Positions 39,408-48,129 of a stretch of DNA of 64,000 nucleotides are shown piece after piece. Under the pieces are notes generated by a model. That model did not search any database and had not been told where the DNA came from. It was given only the letters and a program-made list of their open reading frames with translations. The first letter of the stretch is position 1, and the number at the start of each line of letters is the position of its first letter. The translations under genes and the position numbers were made by a program. This stretch comes from Rheinheimera sp. (GTDB lineage: Bacteria; Pseudomonadota; Gammaproteobacteria; Enterobacterales; Alteromonadaceae), in assembly GCF_030690345.1 (NCBI RefSeq), contig NZ_JAUYGV010000006.1:62001-126000 (forward strand), in the 5' to 3' direction.

Positions 39408-39656
39408 TTAGACTTTATCTTTTGTTGCAGTTTGCTGCGTAGCCGCGGTTTTACCGGCGTCAGTTTTGGCTTGTTCAGATAGCTGCGCCGGTGGCTCGTC
39501 ATTGTCTTTGTCCGCGTCATCTTTGACTGAGCTGCGAAAGCCTTTGATAGCTGAGCCAAGATCTGAGCCGATGCCGCGAAGCTTTTTTGTGCCGAACAGC
39601 AGCACGATAATGGCTAACACAATAAGTAACTGCCAAATACTGATATTACCGAACAT
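39408..39656 (-). CDS. tatA: Sec-independent protein translocase TatA
   Basis: An 82-residue protein whose oligomers form the Tat conduit. The N-terminal helix [20 protein letters not shown], the FGTKKL hinge and the following amphipathic helix ([17 protein letters not shown]) are canonical. The tail (50-82) is hydrophilic and acidic. It is the first tat gene, 74 bp after ubiB on the same strand, and is likely transcribed both from the ubi operon and from a promoter in that gap. Confidence 0.95.
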   Translation of the reverse strand: MFGNISIWQLLIVLAIIVLLFGTKKLRGIGSDLGSAIKGFRSSVKDDADKDNDEPPAQLSEQAKTDAGKTAATQQTATKDKV

Positions 39657-39730
39657 GGTTTATCCTCATTGAATACTAAATAACGGCGTAATCGCCACTG
39701 CTACTGTATGTCTTTATTGTGACAATCCGG

Positions 39731-41359
39731 TTATTTTCCTGCAGCTTTAATGCCGCAAACTACACTGAATAACAGCAAAGCGGCAGCCGTTAGTTGACTG
39801 CCATGAATGAACACTATACTAGCACTGATCAGGCCGGCGGCAGCAAAGGTTGCCGCAACTATTTGTGTTTTTGCCTGCTGCTGTTGCTGTGTCAGTTGTT
39901 GCAGCTGCAGTAGCAACTGACGTTGTTGTTTCGGCCCCTGTTCCAGATACTGATGCAGCAGATTAGGCATTTGCGGCAGCTTTTCTGCCCAAAACGGTAA
40001 ATTGTCTTTTACCTGGCGCCATACGGCCGGTAAACCTACCTGCTGTTTGACCCAGTTTTCCAAAAAGGGTTTCGCTGTTTTCCACAGGTCAAGCTGCGGA
40101 TACAACTGCCGGCCCAGGCCTTCAATATACAGCAGGGTCTTTTGCAGCAATACCAGTTGTGGCTGTACCTGCATATCAAAGCGTCTGGCTGTGCTGAACA
40201 GGTTCAGCAATACATTGCCAAATGAAATCTCTGCCAGCGGTTTCTGGAAAATCGGCTCACACACGGTGCGGATAGCACTTTCAAACTCTTCAACCTTGGT
40301 ATGCGCCGGTACCCAGCCGGAGTCGACATGCAACTGCGCCACTTTTTTATAATCACGGTTAAAAAAGGCGACAAAATTCTCTGCCAGATAACGTTTATCT
40401 TCGGCGTTCAGCGTGCCGACAATACCACAGTCGATACCAATATACTTAGGGTTGGCCGGGGTTTCACGCGAGACGAAGATATTGCCGGGGTGCATGTCAG
40501 CATGAAAAAAACTGTCGCGAAATACTTGGGTAAAAAACACTTCCACGCCGCGTTTGGCCAGTAATTCCATATCGGTGCCCTGGGCTTGCAAGGCGGCAAT
40601 ATCGGACACCGGAATGCCGTAAATGCGCTCCATTACCATGACGTTGCTGCGGCTGTAATCGCTGTAAACAAATGGAATATACAATGAGTCTGAGCCATCA
40701 AAGTTGCGCCGCAGCTGAATGGCGTTAGCGGCCTCGCGTTGTAAATCCAGCTCATCGAGAATGGTTTTGCGATACTCTTGCACTACTTCACGCGGGCGCA
40801 GCCGTTTGCCGTCCGGCAAAAAGCGCGCGGCCGCATCAGCCAGGGTTTCCATTAATGCTAAATCGGCGAGGATTTGCCGTTTTATATCGGGCCGGATCAC
40901 TTTAATAACCACATCCGCCAAACTGCCATCGGCCAGCGGTAATTGTGCCGTATGCACCTGGGCAATAGAGGCGGAAGCCAGAGCAGTTTGCTCAAATCCG
41001 ACAAACAGCTGATCAATACTGTCCAATTCCAGCGCTTGCTCAATCAACTGCTGTGCCAGCCTGCCATCAAACGGCGGTACTTTGTCCTGCAATTTGGCGA
41101 GTTCATCGGCCAGGTGGGCGGGGAATAAGTCGCGTCTGGTAGACAACATCTGGCCGAACTTCACCCATACCGGGCCCAGGCTTTGTAATGCCAGCCGCAG
41201 GCGCTCGCCTACGGTCTTATCCCTGTGGCGGTTACGCAGCCAGAACAGGCTGTGGCGTAATACTTTGCCATACCAGGGCTGCCATTGCGGCGGAATGAGT
41301 TCGTCCAGGCCATATTGCAGCAAGGTTTTTTGAATGTGATAAAAGCGGCTGATACGCAC
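39731..41359 (-). CDS. ubiB: Ubiquinone biosynthesis protein UbiB (ABC1 kinase-like)
   Basis: A 542-residue member of the ADCK/ABC1 atypical kinase family that supports ubiquinone assembly at the inner membrane. Signatures include the KxGQ motif [19 protein letters not shown] (about 65-83), the alanine-rich loop [26 protein letters not shown] (about 286-298) and [13 protein letters not shown]. The C-terminus has two predicted membrane helices (about 495-540). It starts with GTG at 41359, sharing one base with the ubiJ stop (TAGTG). Gene order ubiE-ubiJ-ubiB is the conserved gammaproteobacterial set. Confidence 0.96.
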   Translation of the reverse strand: MRISRFYHIQKTLLQYGLDELIPPQWQPWYGKVLRHSLFWLRNRHRDKTVGERLRLALQSLGPVWVKFGQMLSTRRDLFPAHLADELAKLQDKVPPFDGRLAQQLIEQALELDSIDQLFVGFEQTALASASIAQVHTAQLPLADGSLADVVIKVIRPDIKRQILADLALMETLADAAARFLPDGKRLRPREVVQEYRKTILDELDLQREAANAIQLRRNFDGSDSLYIPFVYSDYSRSNVMVMERIYGIPVSDIAALQAQGTDMELLAKRGVEVFFTQVFRDSFFHADMHPGNIFVSRETPANPKYIGIDCGIVGTLNAEDKRYLAENFVAFFNRDYKKVAQLHVDSGWVPAHTKVEEFESAIRTVCEPIFQKPLAEISFGNVLLNLFSTARRFDMQVQPQLVLLQKTLLYIEGLGRQLYPQLDLWKTAKPFLENWVKQQVGLPAVWRQVKDNLPFWAEKLPQMPNLLHQYLEQGPKQQRQLLLQLQQLTQQQQQAKTQIVAATFAAAGLISASIVFIHGSQLTAAALLLFSVVCGIKAAGK

Positions 41360-41967
41360 TATGACTCCTGAGACTGTTGCCAGCGTTGCAGCAGCACATC
41401 AACTTGTGCCGCCAGCTGACTGACTTGCGTACTAAATTGCGCCATTTCAACGGGGGTGGGGCTTAGCTTCAGCTCGTCCTGGGCCAGTTCAGTGCCAAGC
41501 TGTTGCAAAGCGCTGCCTTTGCTGGCCAGGTACTGTTGCAACTGGCGCAGACTAAGGGCAATTTTATGTGCGGCGGCATCGCCAACATAGCCAGATAAGG
41601 TTTGTTGCCAGTCCGGATCCAGCTGTTGGAAAAAATGACTGTATTGCTGCGCGACCTGAATATCGCCGTCTATTTGCAATGCGTCGGCTTTGATCAATCT
41701 GGTTAGCTGGGCAGGCTCGCGCAGCAGCCGCAGGCTGGCCAGGTCGGTTTGAATGGCACAGTCGACGCTGTCGTCATGCTGGTTGAACAAGATAGTGTCA
41801 GCAGTGGCGCTTAATACCAGCGTCAGCGGCCATTCGCGGATGCGAAAAGATAGCTGCTTGCCCTGCAATCGCGCCAAGCCGGAGGCAGCCTGCGGGTCCA
41901 TGGCAATCAGGCGTGCCACGGTTTTTTCTGCCACGGCGCATAGCAGCTGAGGCAGCAGCGGCAACAT
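41359..41967 (-). CDS. ubiJ: Ubiquinone biosynthesis accessory factor UbiJ
   Basis: A 202-residue SCP2-like lipid-binding protein that, with UbiK, organises the soluble Ubi complex. An SCP2-type domain lies at about 20-115, containing [20 protein letters not shown] and [20 protein letters not shown]. The C-terminal part (about 165-200) is a coiled coil ([20 protein letters not shown]), where UbiK would bind. The ATG overlaps the ubiE stop (TGATG). Identification rests on domain pattern plus conserved location between ubiE and ubiB. Confidence 0.93.
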   Translation of the reverse strand: MLPLLPQLLCAVAEKTVARLIAMDPQAASGLARLQGKQLSFRIREWPLTLVLSATADTILFNQHDDSVDCAIQTDLASLRLLREPAQLTRLIKADALQIDGDIQVAQQYSHFFQQLDPDWQQTLSGYVGDAAAHKIALSLRQLQQYLASKGSALQQLGTELAQDELKLSPTPVEMAQFSTQVSQLAAQVDVLLQRWQQSQES

Positions 41968-42722
41968 CAGAATTTATAGCCTCTGTGCAGCGCGACTATG
42001 CCCCCGGTCAAGTTATGGTAACTGACCTCGGCAAAGCCGGCATCCTGCATCATGGCTTTTAACGTGTCCTGATCCGGGTGCATGCGGATAGATTCAGCCA
42101 GATATTGATAACTTTCTTTATCATTCGCCACCAGCTGGCCCATAGCCGGCAGCAGCTTAAAGGAGTACAGATCGTACACTTTGCTCAGCCACTGTTGTTC
42201 CGGTTTGGAAAACTCCAGTACCAGCAGCCGGCCGCCCGGCTTTAACACGCGAAACATTGAGCGCAGGGCGGCGTCTTTGTCGGTCACATTACGCAAGCCA
42301 AAACCAATACTGATAATGTCGAAACTGTTATCGGCAAACGGCAGTGCCTCGGCATTGGCCTGCACGTACTCAATATTATTCACCAAACCTGAGTCGCGTA
42401 GTTTGTCGCGGCCCACATTCAGCATAGAAGCGTTGATATCGGCCAGCACTACTTTACCGGTTGGCCCAACCCGCTTGGAGAACAATGCCGTGATATCGCC
42501 GGTGCCGCCTGCCAGGTCCAGTACCTGATGACCGGGCCGCACACCGCTGCAGTCGATAGTAAAGCGTTTCCATAAGCGGTGAATGCCCAGCGACATCAGA
42601 TCGTTCATCAGATCGTATCTGGCGGCAACAGAGTGAAATACATCTGCCACCATCGACACTTTTTGCTTTGCGTCGATAGTTTTAAAACCAAAGTGGGTAG
42701 TATTGTTGTTTTGCTCTGTCAT
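41967..42722 (-). CDS. ubiE: Ubiquinone/menaquinone C-methyltransferase UbiE
   Basis: A 251-residue SAM-dependent methyltransferase acting on demethylmenaquinone and the ubiquinone precursor. The start is placed at 42722 ([20 protein letters not shown]) because this gives the same length as E. coli UbiE; the frame is open further upstream. Motifs are [20 protein letters not shown], the SAM loop [16 protein letters not shown] (about 67-82), and the family signature [20 protein letters not shown]. It heads the long leftward ubi-tat-hem run and is preceded by the terminator of the GGDEF gene. Confidence 0.96.
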   Translation of the reverse strand: MTEQNNNTTHFGFKTIDAKQKVSMVADVFHSVAARYDLMNDLMSLGIHRLWKRFTIDCSGVRPGHQVLDLAGGTGDITALFSKRVGPTGKVVLADINASMLNVGRDKLRDSGLVNNIEYVQANAEALPFADNSFDIISIGFGLRNVTDKDAALRSMFRVLKPGGRLLVLEFSKPEQQWLSKVYDLYSFKLLPAMGQLVANDKESYQYLAESIRMHPDQDTLKAMMQDAGFAEVSYHNLTGGIVALHRGYKF

Positions 42723-42758
42723 GCAACTGGCCTGTAGGCAAATAAATGCGGCTAGTGT

Positions 42759-42789
42759 AAAAGATAACGGCGCAGTCGCCAACTTATCT
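42759..42789 (-). terminator. Probable terminator between GGDEF gene and ubiE
   Basis: On the minus strand AGATAA, a 3-base bulge, GGCG, a 4-base loop, CGCC and (G)TTATCT form a bulged stem followed by four U residues. It lies 18-48 bp past the stop of the GGDEF gene and upstream of ubiE. Confidence 0.55.
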
Positions 42790-42806
42790 GTTAGCTTTTC
42801 CCGCGT

Positions 42807-43835
42807 TTAGCCTGTCAGCATGGCTTCACTGGTTACCTGATTGCGGCCCAGTTGCTTGGCCAGTTGTAATACCTCTGCGGTGCGGCCGAGAAACTGATAC
42901 CAGTTTTCGCTGTGCTGAAACAGTGACACGCCAAGCGAAATGGTTACTTTAGGTAAGGTTTTCTTGTTGCGGGACGACACAAAGCGCAGTTTTTCCACGC
43001 CGCGGCGCACTTGTTCGGCAATTTCGCCGGCGGTGCGCAGGTCAACGTCGGGCAGTAAGATTAAAAATTCTTCGCCACCGGAGCGCACCGGTAGGCCACT
43101 ACTTTGCACATAACTGCTGATTTTTCGCGCCACTTTGGACAAAATCACGTCGCCGATAGCATGGCCATACTCGCGGTTAAAGCTGCTGAAATGATCTAAA
43201 TCAACGGCAATAGCGGCAATACGCCGCTTCGGCTGCTCACTGAACCAGATATCCAACTGGTTTTGCATGGCCAGCCGGTTATATAAACCGGTAAGCGGGT
43301 CAAGTAAGCGTTGTTGTTTTAACTGTTCCAACTCGTGCCGTAGCTGGTGGCTTTGTTGGTGGGTTTGTTGTAACTGTTGTAAAAGCTGCTGTTGGCTCAG
43401 GCGAAACCCTGCAGTGAGTTGCTGTAATTGCTCCAGTGCCGGTAAGGCTGGTTCGCCATGTGTGGCGCAATGCTGCATCTGTGCTGTGCTGTGGTCTAAT
43501 TGCTGCAGGTAATCTTCTAACTGCTCGGCCGCGATATCGCTGTAACCTGCCATACGACTTACCATGCTTGCAGCATCGTGCAGCAGCTGTTCTTGTTGCA
43601 TATTTGCCGGGGTTAGAAAGCGGCTGTATAAATCCGCCATCACAAAATCGTCCAGCGGCACTTTTGCCAGCAGTTTCTGCTCAATGGTCCGGCACAACTC
43701 CGTGTTGTGGCCACTGACATATTCATAGCAAACGGCATAGTTGACCGGATGGGCAGCCAGCGCAACACGTTGTAAAAACGCTTTTACCTTCAGCGCTTTT
43801 TCGCCGGCTTGCTGCAGTGAATCCTGATACTTCAT
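42807..43835 (-). CDS. Cytoplasmic diguanylate cyclase (GGDEF) with N-terminal helical region
   Basis: A 342-residue protein without membrane helices. Residues 1-170 are mostly helical and glutamine-rich (coiled coil around 135-175). A GGDEF domain (178-340) follows, with PLTGLYNRLAMQNQLDIWF, AVDLDHFSSFNREYGHAIGD and the active-site loop VRSGGEEFLILLP. Catalysis of c-di-GMP formation is expected. The N-terminal half resembles the uncharacterised sensory region of a group of cytoplasmic GGDEF proteins in gammaproteobacteria, and the signal is unknown. The start at 43835 (MKYQDSLQQAGEKALK) avoids a 15-residue extension unlike family N-termini. It is the first of two GGDEF genes on this strand. 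Confidence 0.9.
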   Translation of the reverse strand: MKYQDSLQQAGEKALKVKAFLQRVALAAHPVNYAVCYEYVSGHNTELCRTIEQKLLAKVPLDDFVMADLYSRFLTPANMQQEQLLHDAASMVSRMAGYSDIAAEQLEDYLQQLDHSTAQMQHCATHGEPALPALEQLQQLTAGFRLSQQQLLQQLQQTHQQSHQLRHELEQLKQQRLLDPLTGLYNRLAMQNQLDIWFSEQPKRRIAAIAVDLDHFSSFNREYGHAIGDVILSKVARKISSYVQSSGLPVRSGGEEFLILLPDVDLRTAGEIAEQVRRGVEKLRFVSSRNKKTLPKVTISLGVSLFQHSENWYQFLGRTAEVLQLAKQLGRNQVTSEAMLTG

Positions 43836-44135
43836 AAGACCACTTATAACTCCATTTGCCTTGCAGCAAGGCTGCTGCAAGGCATGATGTTAAGCTGTAT
43901 AGACAACGCCATACTACGCGAATATTTATTACTGGCAACCGCTCTGTATCAGCAGTTACGTAAAGCGGCGAAAATGCCGGCAAAACGCCTGCTTTATCAG
44001 CACCACGCCTTATATGAGGGGGGAAAGCCGTGCCGGAAAAAACAAGATCAACGGCCAGGTTGGCCGGTTAAGTCTGCTGTACTCTGTTTGCAAAGCGGTT
44101 ACAATCGACAGAGGTTTAACCGTGGAAGAACCAAA

Positions 44136-45893
44136 ATGAAAAACACAGTTACAACACAAAAATTGCTGATTAACCTGGCTTTTGTACTGCTGTTATCCGG
44201 CTGTGCGTTGAGCCGGCACAACGCCGATCAGAATTTTACCGAACTGGCACAACAGTTATGGCAAGCAGAGCAGCAGCTGGCTGAAGCCGGGCCGGGAGAG
44301 TTACAGGATATGTCTGCCGCGGCATTGGAACGCCGCCAACAACAGCGCTTGGGCTGGCAGGCTAAGTTGCAAAAACTGGATGTAAGCGCACTGTCGGAAC
44401 AAAACCGTATTAACTACGCCATTTTGCAGTACCGCTTAGCTGATGCCATTGACGAGTACCGTTTTGGTGCGCATTTGATGCCGCTAACGGCTGAATCCGG
44501 CTTTCATACTAACCTGGGCTTTTTGCCACAACGCAGTGTGTTTCGCAGCGTAGAAGATTACCGCCACTATATACAAAAGCTGGCGGCGATACCGCGCTAT
44601 ATGCAGCAGCAAACGGACTGGATGCAACAAGGCCTGGCCAGCGGTGTAACACAGCCCAAAGCCGTGCTTAAAGGCTTTGAGCAAAGCATTATCTCTTACG
44701 TAGTGGCTGACCCGACACAAAGCGTGTTTTACCGGCCGTTTTTACGCCAACCGGCTTTTATCAGCGATGCAGATTGGCAGCAACTGAGTACGCAGGCGGC
44801 AACGCAAATTCGCACAGCGGTAAATCCGGCCTATCAGGCATTTTACGACTTTATGCTGCAACAGTACCTGCCCGGCGCCCGTGACAGCATCGCTGCCGGT
44901 GAGTTACCCAACGGTGCAGCCTGGTACCAAAACCGGTTGGAACATTACACCACCTTAGCGCTGACACCGCAGCAGGTGCATGATATCGGCCTGAACGAAG
45001 TAAAGCGTATCCGCGCAGAAATGCAGCAGGTGATCGACGAGCTGGGCTTTAGCGGCAGTTTTGCTGACTTTGTGCAGTTTTTACGCACCGATGCGCAGTT
45101 TTATGCCAAAACACCGGACGAGCTGATGCGCTATGCGGCTTACTTATCTAAAAAGGCAGATGCAGAACTGCCTAAACTGTTTAAAACTTTGCCGCGTACT
45201 CCTTATGGCGTAGTGCCGGTGCCGGCAGAAATTGCGCCCAAATACACCACAGGCCGCTATTCCGGTGCTTCACGTGATGACCAGGCTGGTTTTTATTGGG
45301 TGAATACCTACGCGTTGGACCGGCGGCCGCTGTATGAAATGGAAGCACTAACCCTGCATGAGGCAGTGCCGGGCCACCATTTACAAATTTCGTTATCGCG
45401 CGAGCACAGCCAGCTGCCGGATTACCGGCGCAGCTTCTACACCTCGGCATTTGGCGAGGGCTGGGGCCTGTATGCAGAATATTTAGGTCTGGAAATGGGA
45501 TTTTATCAGCAGCCGTACAGTAATTTTGGTCGCTTAACTTATGAGATGTGGCGCGCTGCACGTTTGGTTGTCGATACCGGTATGCACAGTATGGGCTGGA
45601 GCCGGCAGCAGGCGATAGATTTTCTTGCGGCTAACACCGCGTTGTCGATGCACAATGTGACCACTGAGATTGACCGTTATATCAGTTGGCCGGCCCAGGC
45701 GTTGTCTTATAAACTGGGCGAGATCACCATTAAGCGTTTAAGAGCCGAAGCAGAGCAGGCGCTGGGTGAGCGTTTTAATATTCGTGAATTCCACGATGTG
45801 GTGCTGGGTAACGGCAGTTTGCCGTTAGCGGTACTGGAGCAACAAGTACGGGCTTATATTGCGCAACAGCAGGCAGATAAGACAACAAAATAG
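44136..45893 (+). CDS. DUF885 family lipoprotein, putative zinc peptidase
   Basis: A 585-residue protein with a lipobox at the end of its signal peptide (LAFVLLLSGCAL). The DUF885 region covers most of the rest. The signature TLHEAVPGHHLQISLSREHS (about 405-424) provides HExxxHH-type zinc ligands, and AFGEGWGLYAEYLGLEMGFY (about 438-457) supplies the glutamate, as in M32/M3-like metallopeptidases. Activity on peptides is inferred from fold. The start at 44136 is chosen for the signal peptide. The frame is open to 43884, but that extension has no signal sequence and overlaps the upstream promoter region. I see no gene or clear structure in 43836-44135. Confidence 0.85.
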   Translation: MKNTVTTQKLLINLAFVLLLSGCALSRHNADQNFTELAQQLWQAEQQLAEAGPGELQDMSAAALERRQQQRLGWQAKLQKLDVSALSEQNRINYAILQYRLADAIDEYRFGAHLMPLTAESGFHTNLGFLPQRSVFRSVEDYRHYIQKLAAIPRYMQQQTDWMQQGLASGVTQPKAVLKGFEQSIISYVVADPTQSVFYRPFLRQPAFISDADWQQLSTQAATQIRTAVNPAYQAFYDFMLQQYLPGARDSIAAGELPNGAAWYQNRLEHYTTLALTPQQVHDIGLNEVKRIRAEMQQVIDELGFSGSFADFVQFLRTDAQFYAKTPDELMRYAAYLSKKADAELPKLFKTLPRTPYGVVPVPAEIAPKYTTGRYSGASRDDQAGFYWVNTYALDRRPLYEMEALTLHEAVPGHHLQISLSREHSQLPDYRRSFYTSAFGEGWGLYAEYLGLEMGFYQQPYSNFGRLTYEMWRAARLVVDTGMHSMGWSRQQAIDFLAANTALSMHNVTTEIDRYISWPAQALSYKLGEITIKRLRAEAEQALGERFNIREFHDVVLGNGSLPLAVLEQQVRAYIAQQQADKTTK

Positions 45894-45947
45894 AACATGG
45901 CGCTACGGCTGTCGTGTTCCGGATAACAATAAAGGAATCTACACAGC

Positions 45948-46442
45948 ATGATCTGGATGTTGTTGATCGGCTTAATCGTAGTAGCCATGTTGTACATCCT
46001 GTGGCAGATGGAACAAATTGGCAAAACCAACAAAGCGCTGCAAGTTAAGTTACGCCTGCGGGACCAGGAGTTATTGAGGTTACAGCAGGCGGCATTTCAG
46101 CTGGCGGAGCAGCAAAAGTCTATGTTGGAGCAGCAGTTGCCGCAGTCAGAAGCGTCTTCTGTGCTGAATAAAGCCGAGCTGGAAGCTGTGCGGGTGTTGT
46201 GCCAAAACTTACCGCTGGTGGTAAAAGAATGTTGCAGCAGACCGGCGACACCACAGCAGGTGCTGAACAGCCAATTACGGCGGCAAAAAGGCATAGAGCC
46301 GGCGCAGATTGAGTTGATGATGAAAAAGCACAGCCGGTTAACACCGCTGTGGCAAAACAACAGTTTGATGTCGTATCTGCAGCTTTGCAGCGTAGCAGTA
46401 ACTTTGGCCGGCGAACCGCCGGCCAAAGTCAGTAGTCTGTAG
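45948..46442 (+). CDS. DUF2489-type membrane-anchored protein of unknown function
   Basis: A 164-residue protein with one N-terminal helix (MIWMLLIGLIVVAMLYILW), then a coiled coil (about 25-70, rich in glutamine and glutamate) and a globular C-terminal domain with two vicinal cysteines (KECCSRP). The ribosome site AAAGGAA lies ahead of the ATG. The pattern fits DUF2489 proteins found in gammaproteobacteria, whose function is unknown. The last codons coincide with a perfect 12-bp hairpin, and the gene converges on a small unknown gene seven bases away. Confidence 0.75.
   Translation: MIWMLLIGLIVVAMLYILWQMEQIGKTNKALQVKLRLRDQELLRLQQAAFQLAEQQKSMLEQQLPQSEASSVLNKAELEAVRVLCQNLPLVVKECCSRPATPQQVLNSQLRRQKGIEPAQIELMMKKHSRLTPLWQNNSLMSYLQLCSVAVTLAGEPPAKVSSL
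46401..46429. terminator. Perfect 12-bp hairpin at the end of two convergent genes
   Basis: ACTTTGGCCGGC at 46401-46412 pairs with GCCGGCCAAAGT at 46418-46429 across a 5-base loop. It overlaps the last codons of the DUF2489 gene and lies 21 bp beyond the stop of the convergent small gene. There is no U-run on either side, so it may block RNase or polymerase rather than act as a standard terminator. Confidence 0.45.
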
Positions 46443-46449
46443 GTATTTG

Positions 46450-46680
46450 TCAGTGCCTTAGCACGACGGCAGGCTCTATATCGATTTGACCTTCCATATC
46501 TATGGCGGCCATTTTGGCACCGGCCGCCAACACAGCAATGCTGCCATTGGAAATGTGACGAACAAATAACAAATCGTAACCGAACCGTTGCAGTTCAGCG
46601 ACGGAAAATTTTTGTGCCAGATTCAGATCGTCCCAGAAAAAGTGTATATCCTTATCCATCTGGCGCCTTTCGTTTGTCAT
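46450..46680 (-). CDS. Small conserved-looking protein of unknown function
   Basis: A 76-residue protein with no signal peptide. The sequence includes IHFFWDDLNLAQKFSVAELQ and RFGYDLLFVRHISNGSIAVL, alternating hydrophobic strands that look like a real small beta/alpha fold rather than a shadow frame. The ATG at 46680 has GGAG six bases upstream; an internal ATG at 46659, also with a ribosome site, could be used instead. It is convergent with the DUF2489 gene and follows the EVE-domain gene on the same strand. I do not recognise it. Confidence 0.62.
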   Translation of the reverse strand: MTNERRQMDKDIHFFWDDLNLAQKFSVAELQRFGYDLLFVRHISNGSIAVLAAGAKMAAIDMEGQIDIEPAVVLRH

Positions 46681-46733
46681 AACAGGCTCCAACCATCAGG
46701 GATAACAGGTTTCAGGCGCAATCGGTTTGCCGG

Positions 46734-47192
46734 TTAATCCAGCGCCAATATTACTTGCCACTGTGTTTCAGTTACCGGCATAACAGAAAGTCTGCTGCCT
46801 TTTTGTACTAAAGGCAGCTCATTGAGCTTAGTCGAGCTTTTAAGTTTGTCCAGTGGCAGCAGCGTTGGCAGCTTTTCGACAAACACCAGGTCTACAGCTA
46901 CCCAACGCGGTTTATCCGCCGCAGATTTAACGTCGAAATAAGCACTATTGCTATCAAATTGGCTGGGATCCGGGTACGCCTCGCGTACCACTTTAGCGAT
47001 GCCGGCGATGCCAATCAACTTGCAACTGGAGTGATAGATAAACACCAGATCATGTTTTTTTACGTTATCGCGCAGCATATTGCGCGCCTGATAATTGCGT
47101 ACCCCTTCCCACACCACTGGGGTATGCGGCGCGCGGGCAAAGTCATCGATACTGCACTCAGACGGTTCCGTTTTAAATAACCAATACGCCAT
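46734..47192 (-). CDS. EVE domain-containing protein
   Basis: A 152-residue single-domain protein of the EVE/PUA-like fold. It opens [20 protein letters not shown] and contains [40 protein letters not shown] and [11 protein letters not shown], which line the aromatic pocket thought to bind modified bases in DNA or RNA. Bacterial EVE proteins are often linked with modification-dependent restriction, but stand-alone housekeeping copies like this are common in gammaproteobacteria. The start at 47192 matches family N-termini. It is divergent from tesB. Confidence 0.92.
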   Translation of the reverse strand: MAYWLFKTEPSECSIDDFARAPHTPVVWEGVRNYQARNMLRDNVKKHDLVFIYHSSCKLIGIAGIAKVVREAYPDPSQFDSNSAYFDVKSAADKPRWVAVDLVFVEKLPTLLPLDKLKSSTKLNELPLVQKGSRLSVMPVTETQWQVILALD

Positions 47193-47262
47193 CTTTGCTG
47201 ATCTCCGTAGTTTGCGGCAGAATACCATTATAATTCAGCCAAACGAAACAGAGGGCGCGGCA

Positions 47263-48129
47263 ATGCAGGTACTACAGAATTTACTGGCGTTATTAAAGCT
47301 GGAAACCATAGAGCAGGGGTTATACCGCGGCCAGAGCCAGGATTTAGGCTTTAAGGCGGTATTTGGTGGCCAGGTGATGGGCCAGGCGCTGTCGGCGGCC
47401 AAAGAAACTATTGCCGAAGATCGCAAAGTGCACTCGTTTCACTCGTACTTTTTGCGCCCTGGCGATGCCGCCAAACCTATAGTGTATGAAGTAGAGAATA
47501 TCCGTGACGGTAAAAGCTTCAGTACCCGCCGCGTTAGCGCCATTCAGTTTGGTAAACCGATTTTTTATTTAACGGCGTCGTTTCAGGCTGAAGAAACCGG
47601 CTTTGAGCATCAGGATGTGATGCCACAGGTACCGGGCCCTGAGCAGTTAGTGTCAGATCTGGAATTTTATCAGCAGCATGCTGAGCTGATCCCCGAGAGC
47701 CTGCGCAGTAAGTTTATTTGCGAAAAGCCGATTGAAATGCGCCCGGTGGATTTTCAAAACCCGTTTAAGGCCCAGGTAAGCGCAGCGAAACGCTATGTTT
47801 GGTTTAAAGCTAACGGTGCTATGCCGGACGACCTTCGGGTACACAAGTATTTGCTGGCCTATGCCTCCGATTTTAACTTCCTGCCTACGGCGTTGCAGCC
47901 GCACGGCAAGTCGTTTATGGCGCCGAATATGCAGGTAGCAACCATTGACCATGCCATGTGGTTTCACCAGGACTTTCGCTTTGACGACTGGCTGCTGTAT
48001 GCGGTAGACAGCCCCAGCGCTTCCGGCGGCCGTGGCCTGGTGCGGGGCCAGTTTTACACCCGCGACGGCAGGCTGGTAGCCTCGACTATTCAGGAAGGCG
48101 TGATCCGCTCTTACCCCACCAGCCGCTAA
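47263..48129 (+). CDS. tesB: Acyl-CoA thioesterase II
   Basis: A 288-residue double hot-dog thioesterase that releases free fatty acid from acyl-CoA. The N-terminal hot-dog includes [20 protein letters not shown] with [20 protein letters not shown], and the C-terminal one includes [15 protein letters not shown] and [20 protein letters not shown]. The catalytic Asp in LAYASDFNF and downstream Thr/Gln positions are present. GAGGG precedes the ATG at 47263; upstream in-frame codons to 47095 have no support. The end overlaps the convergent plsB by four bases, pairing an acyl-CoA hydrolase with an acyl-CoA user. Confidence 0.93.
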   Translation: MQVLQNLLALLKLETIEQGLYRGQSQDLGFKAVFGGQVMGQALSAAKETIAEDRKVHSFHSYFLRPGDAAKPIVYEVENIRDGKSFSTRRVSAIQFGKPIFYLTASFQAEETGFEHQDVMPQVPGPEQLVSDLEFYQQHAELIPESLRSKFICEKPIEMRPVDFQNPFKAQVSAAKRYVWFKANGAMPDDLRVHKYLLAYASDFNFLPTALQPHGKSFMAPNMQVATIDHAMWFHQDFRFDDWLLYAVDSPSASGGRGLVRGQFYTRDGRLVASTIQEGVIRSYPTSR

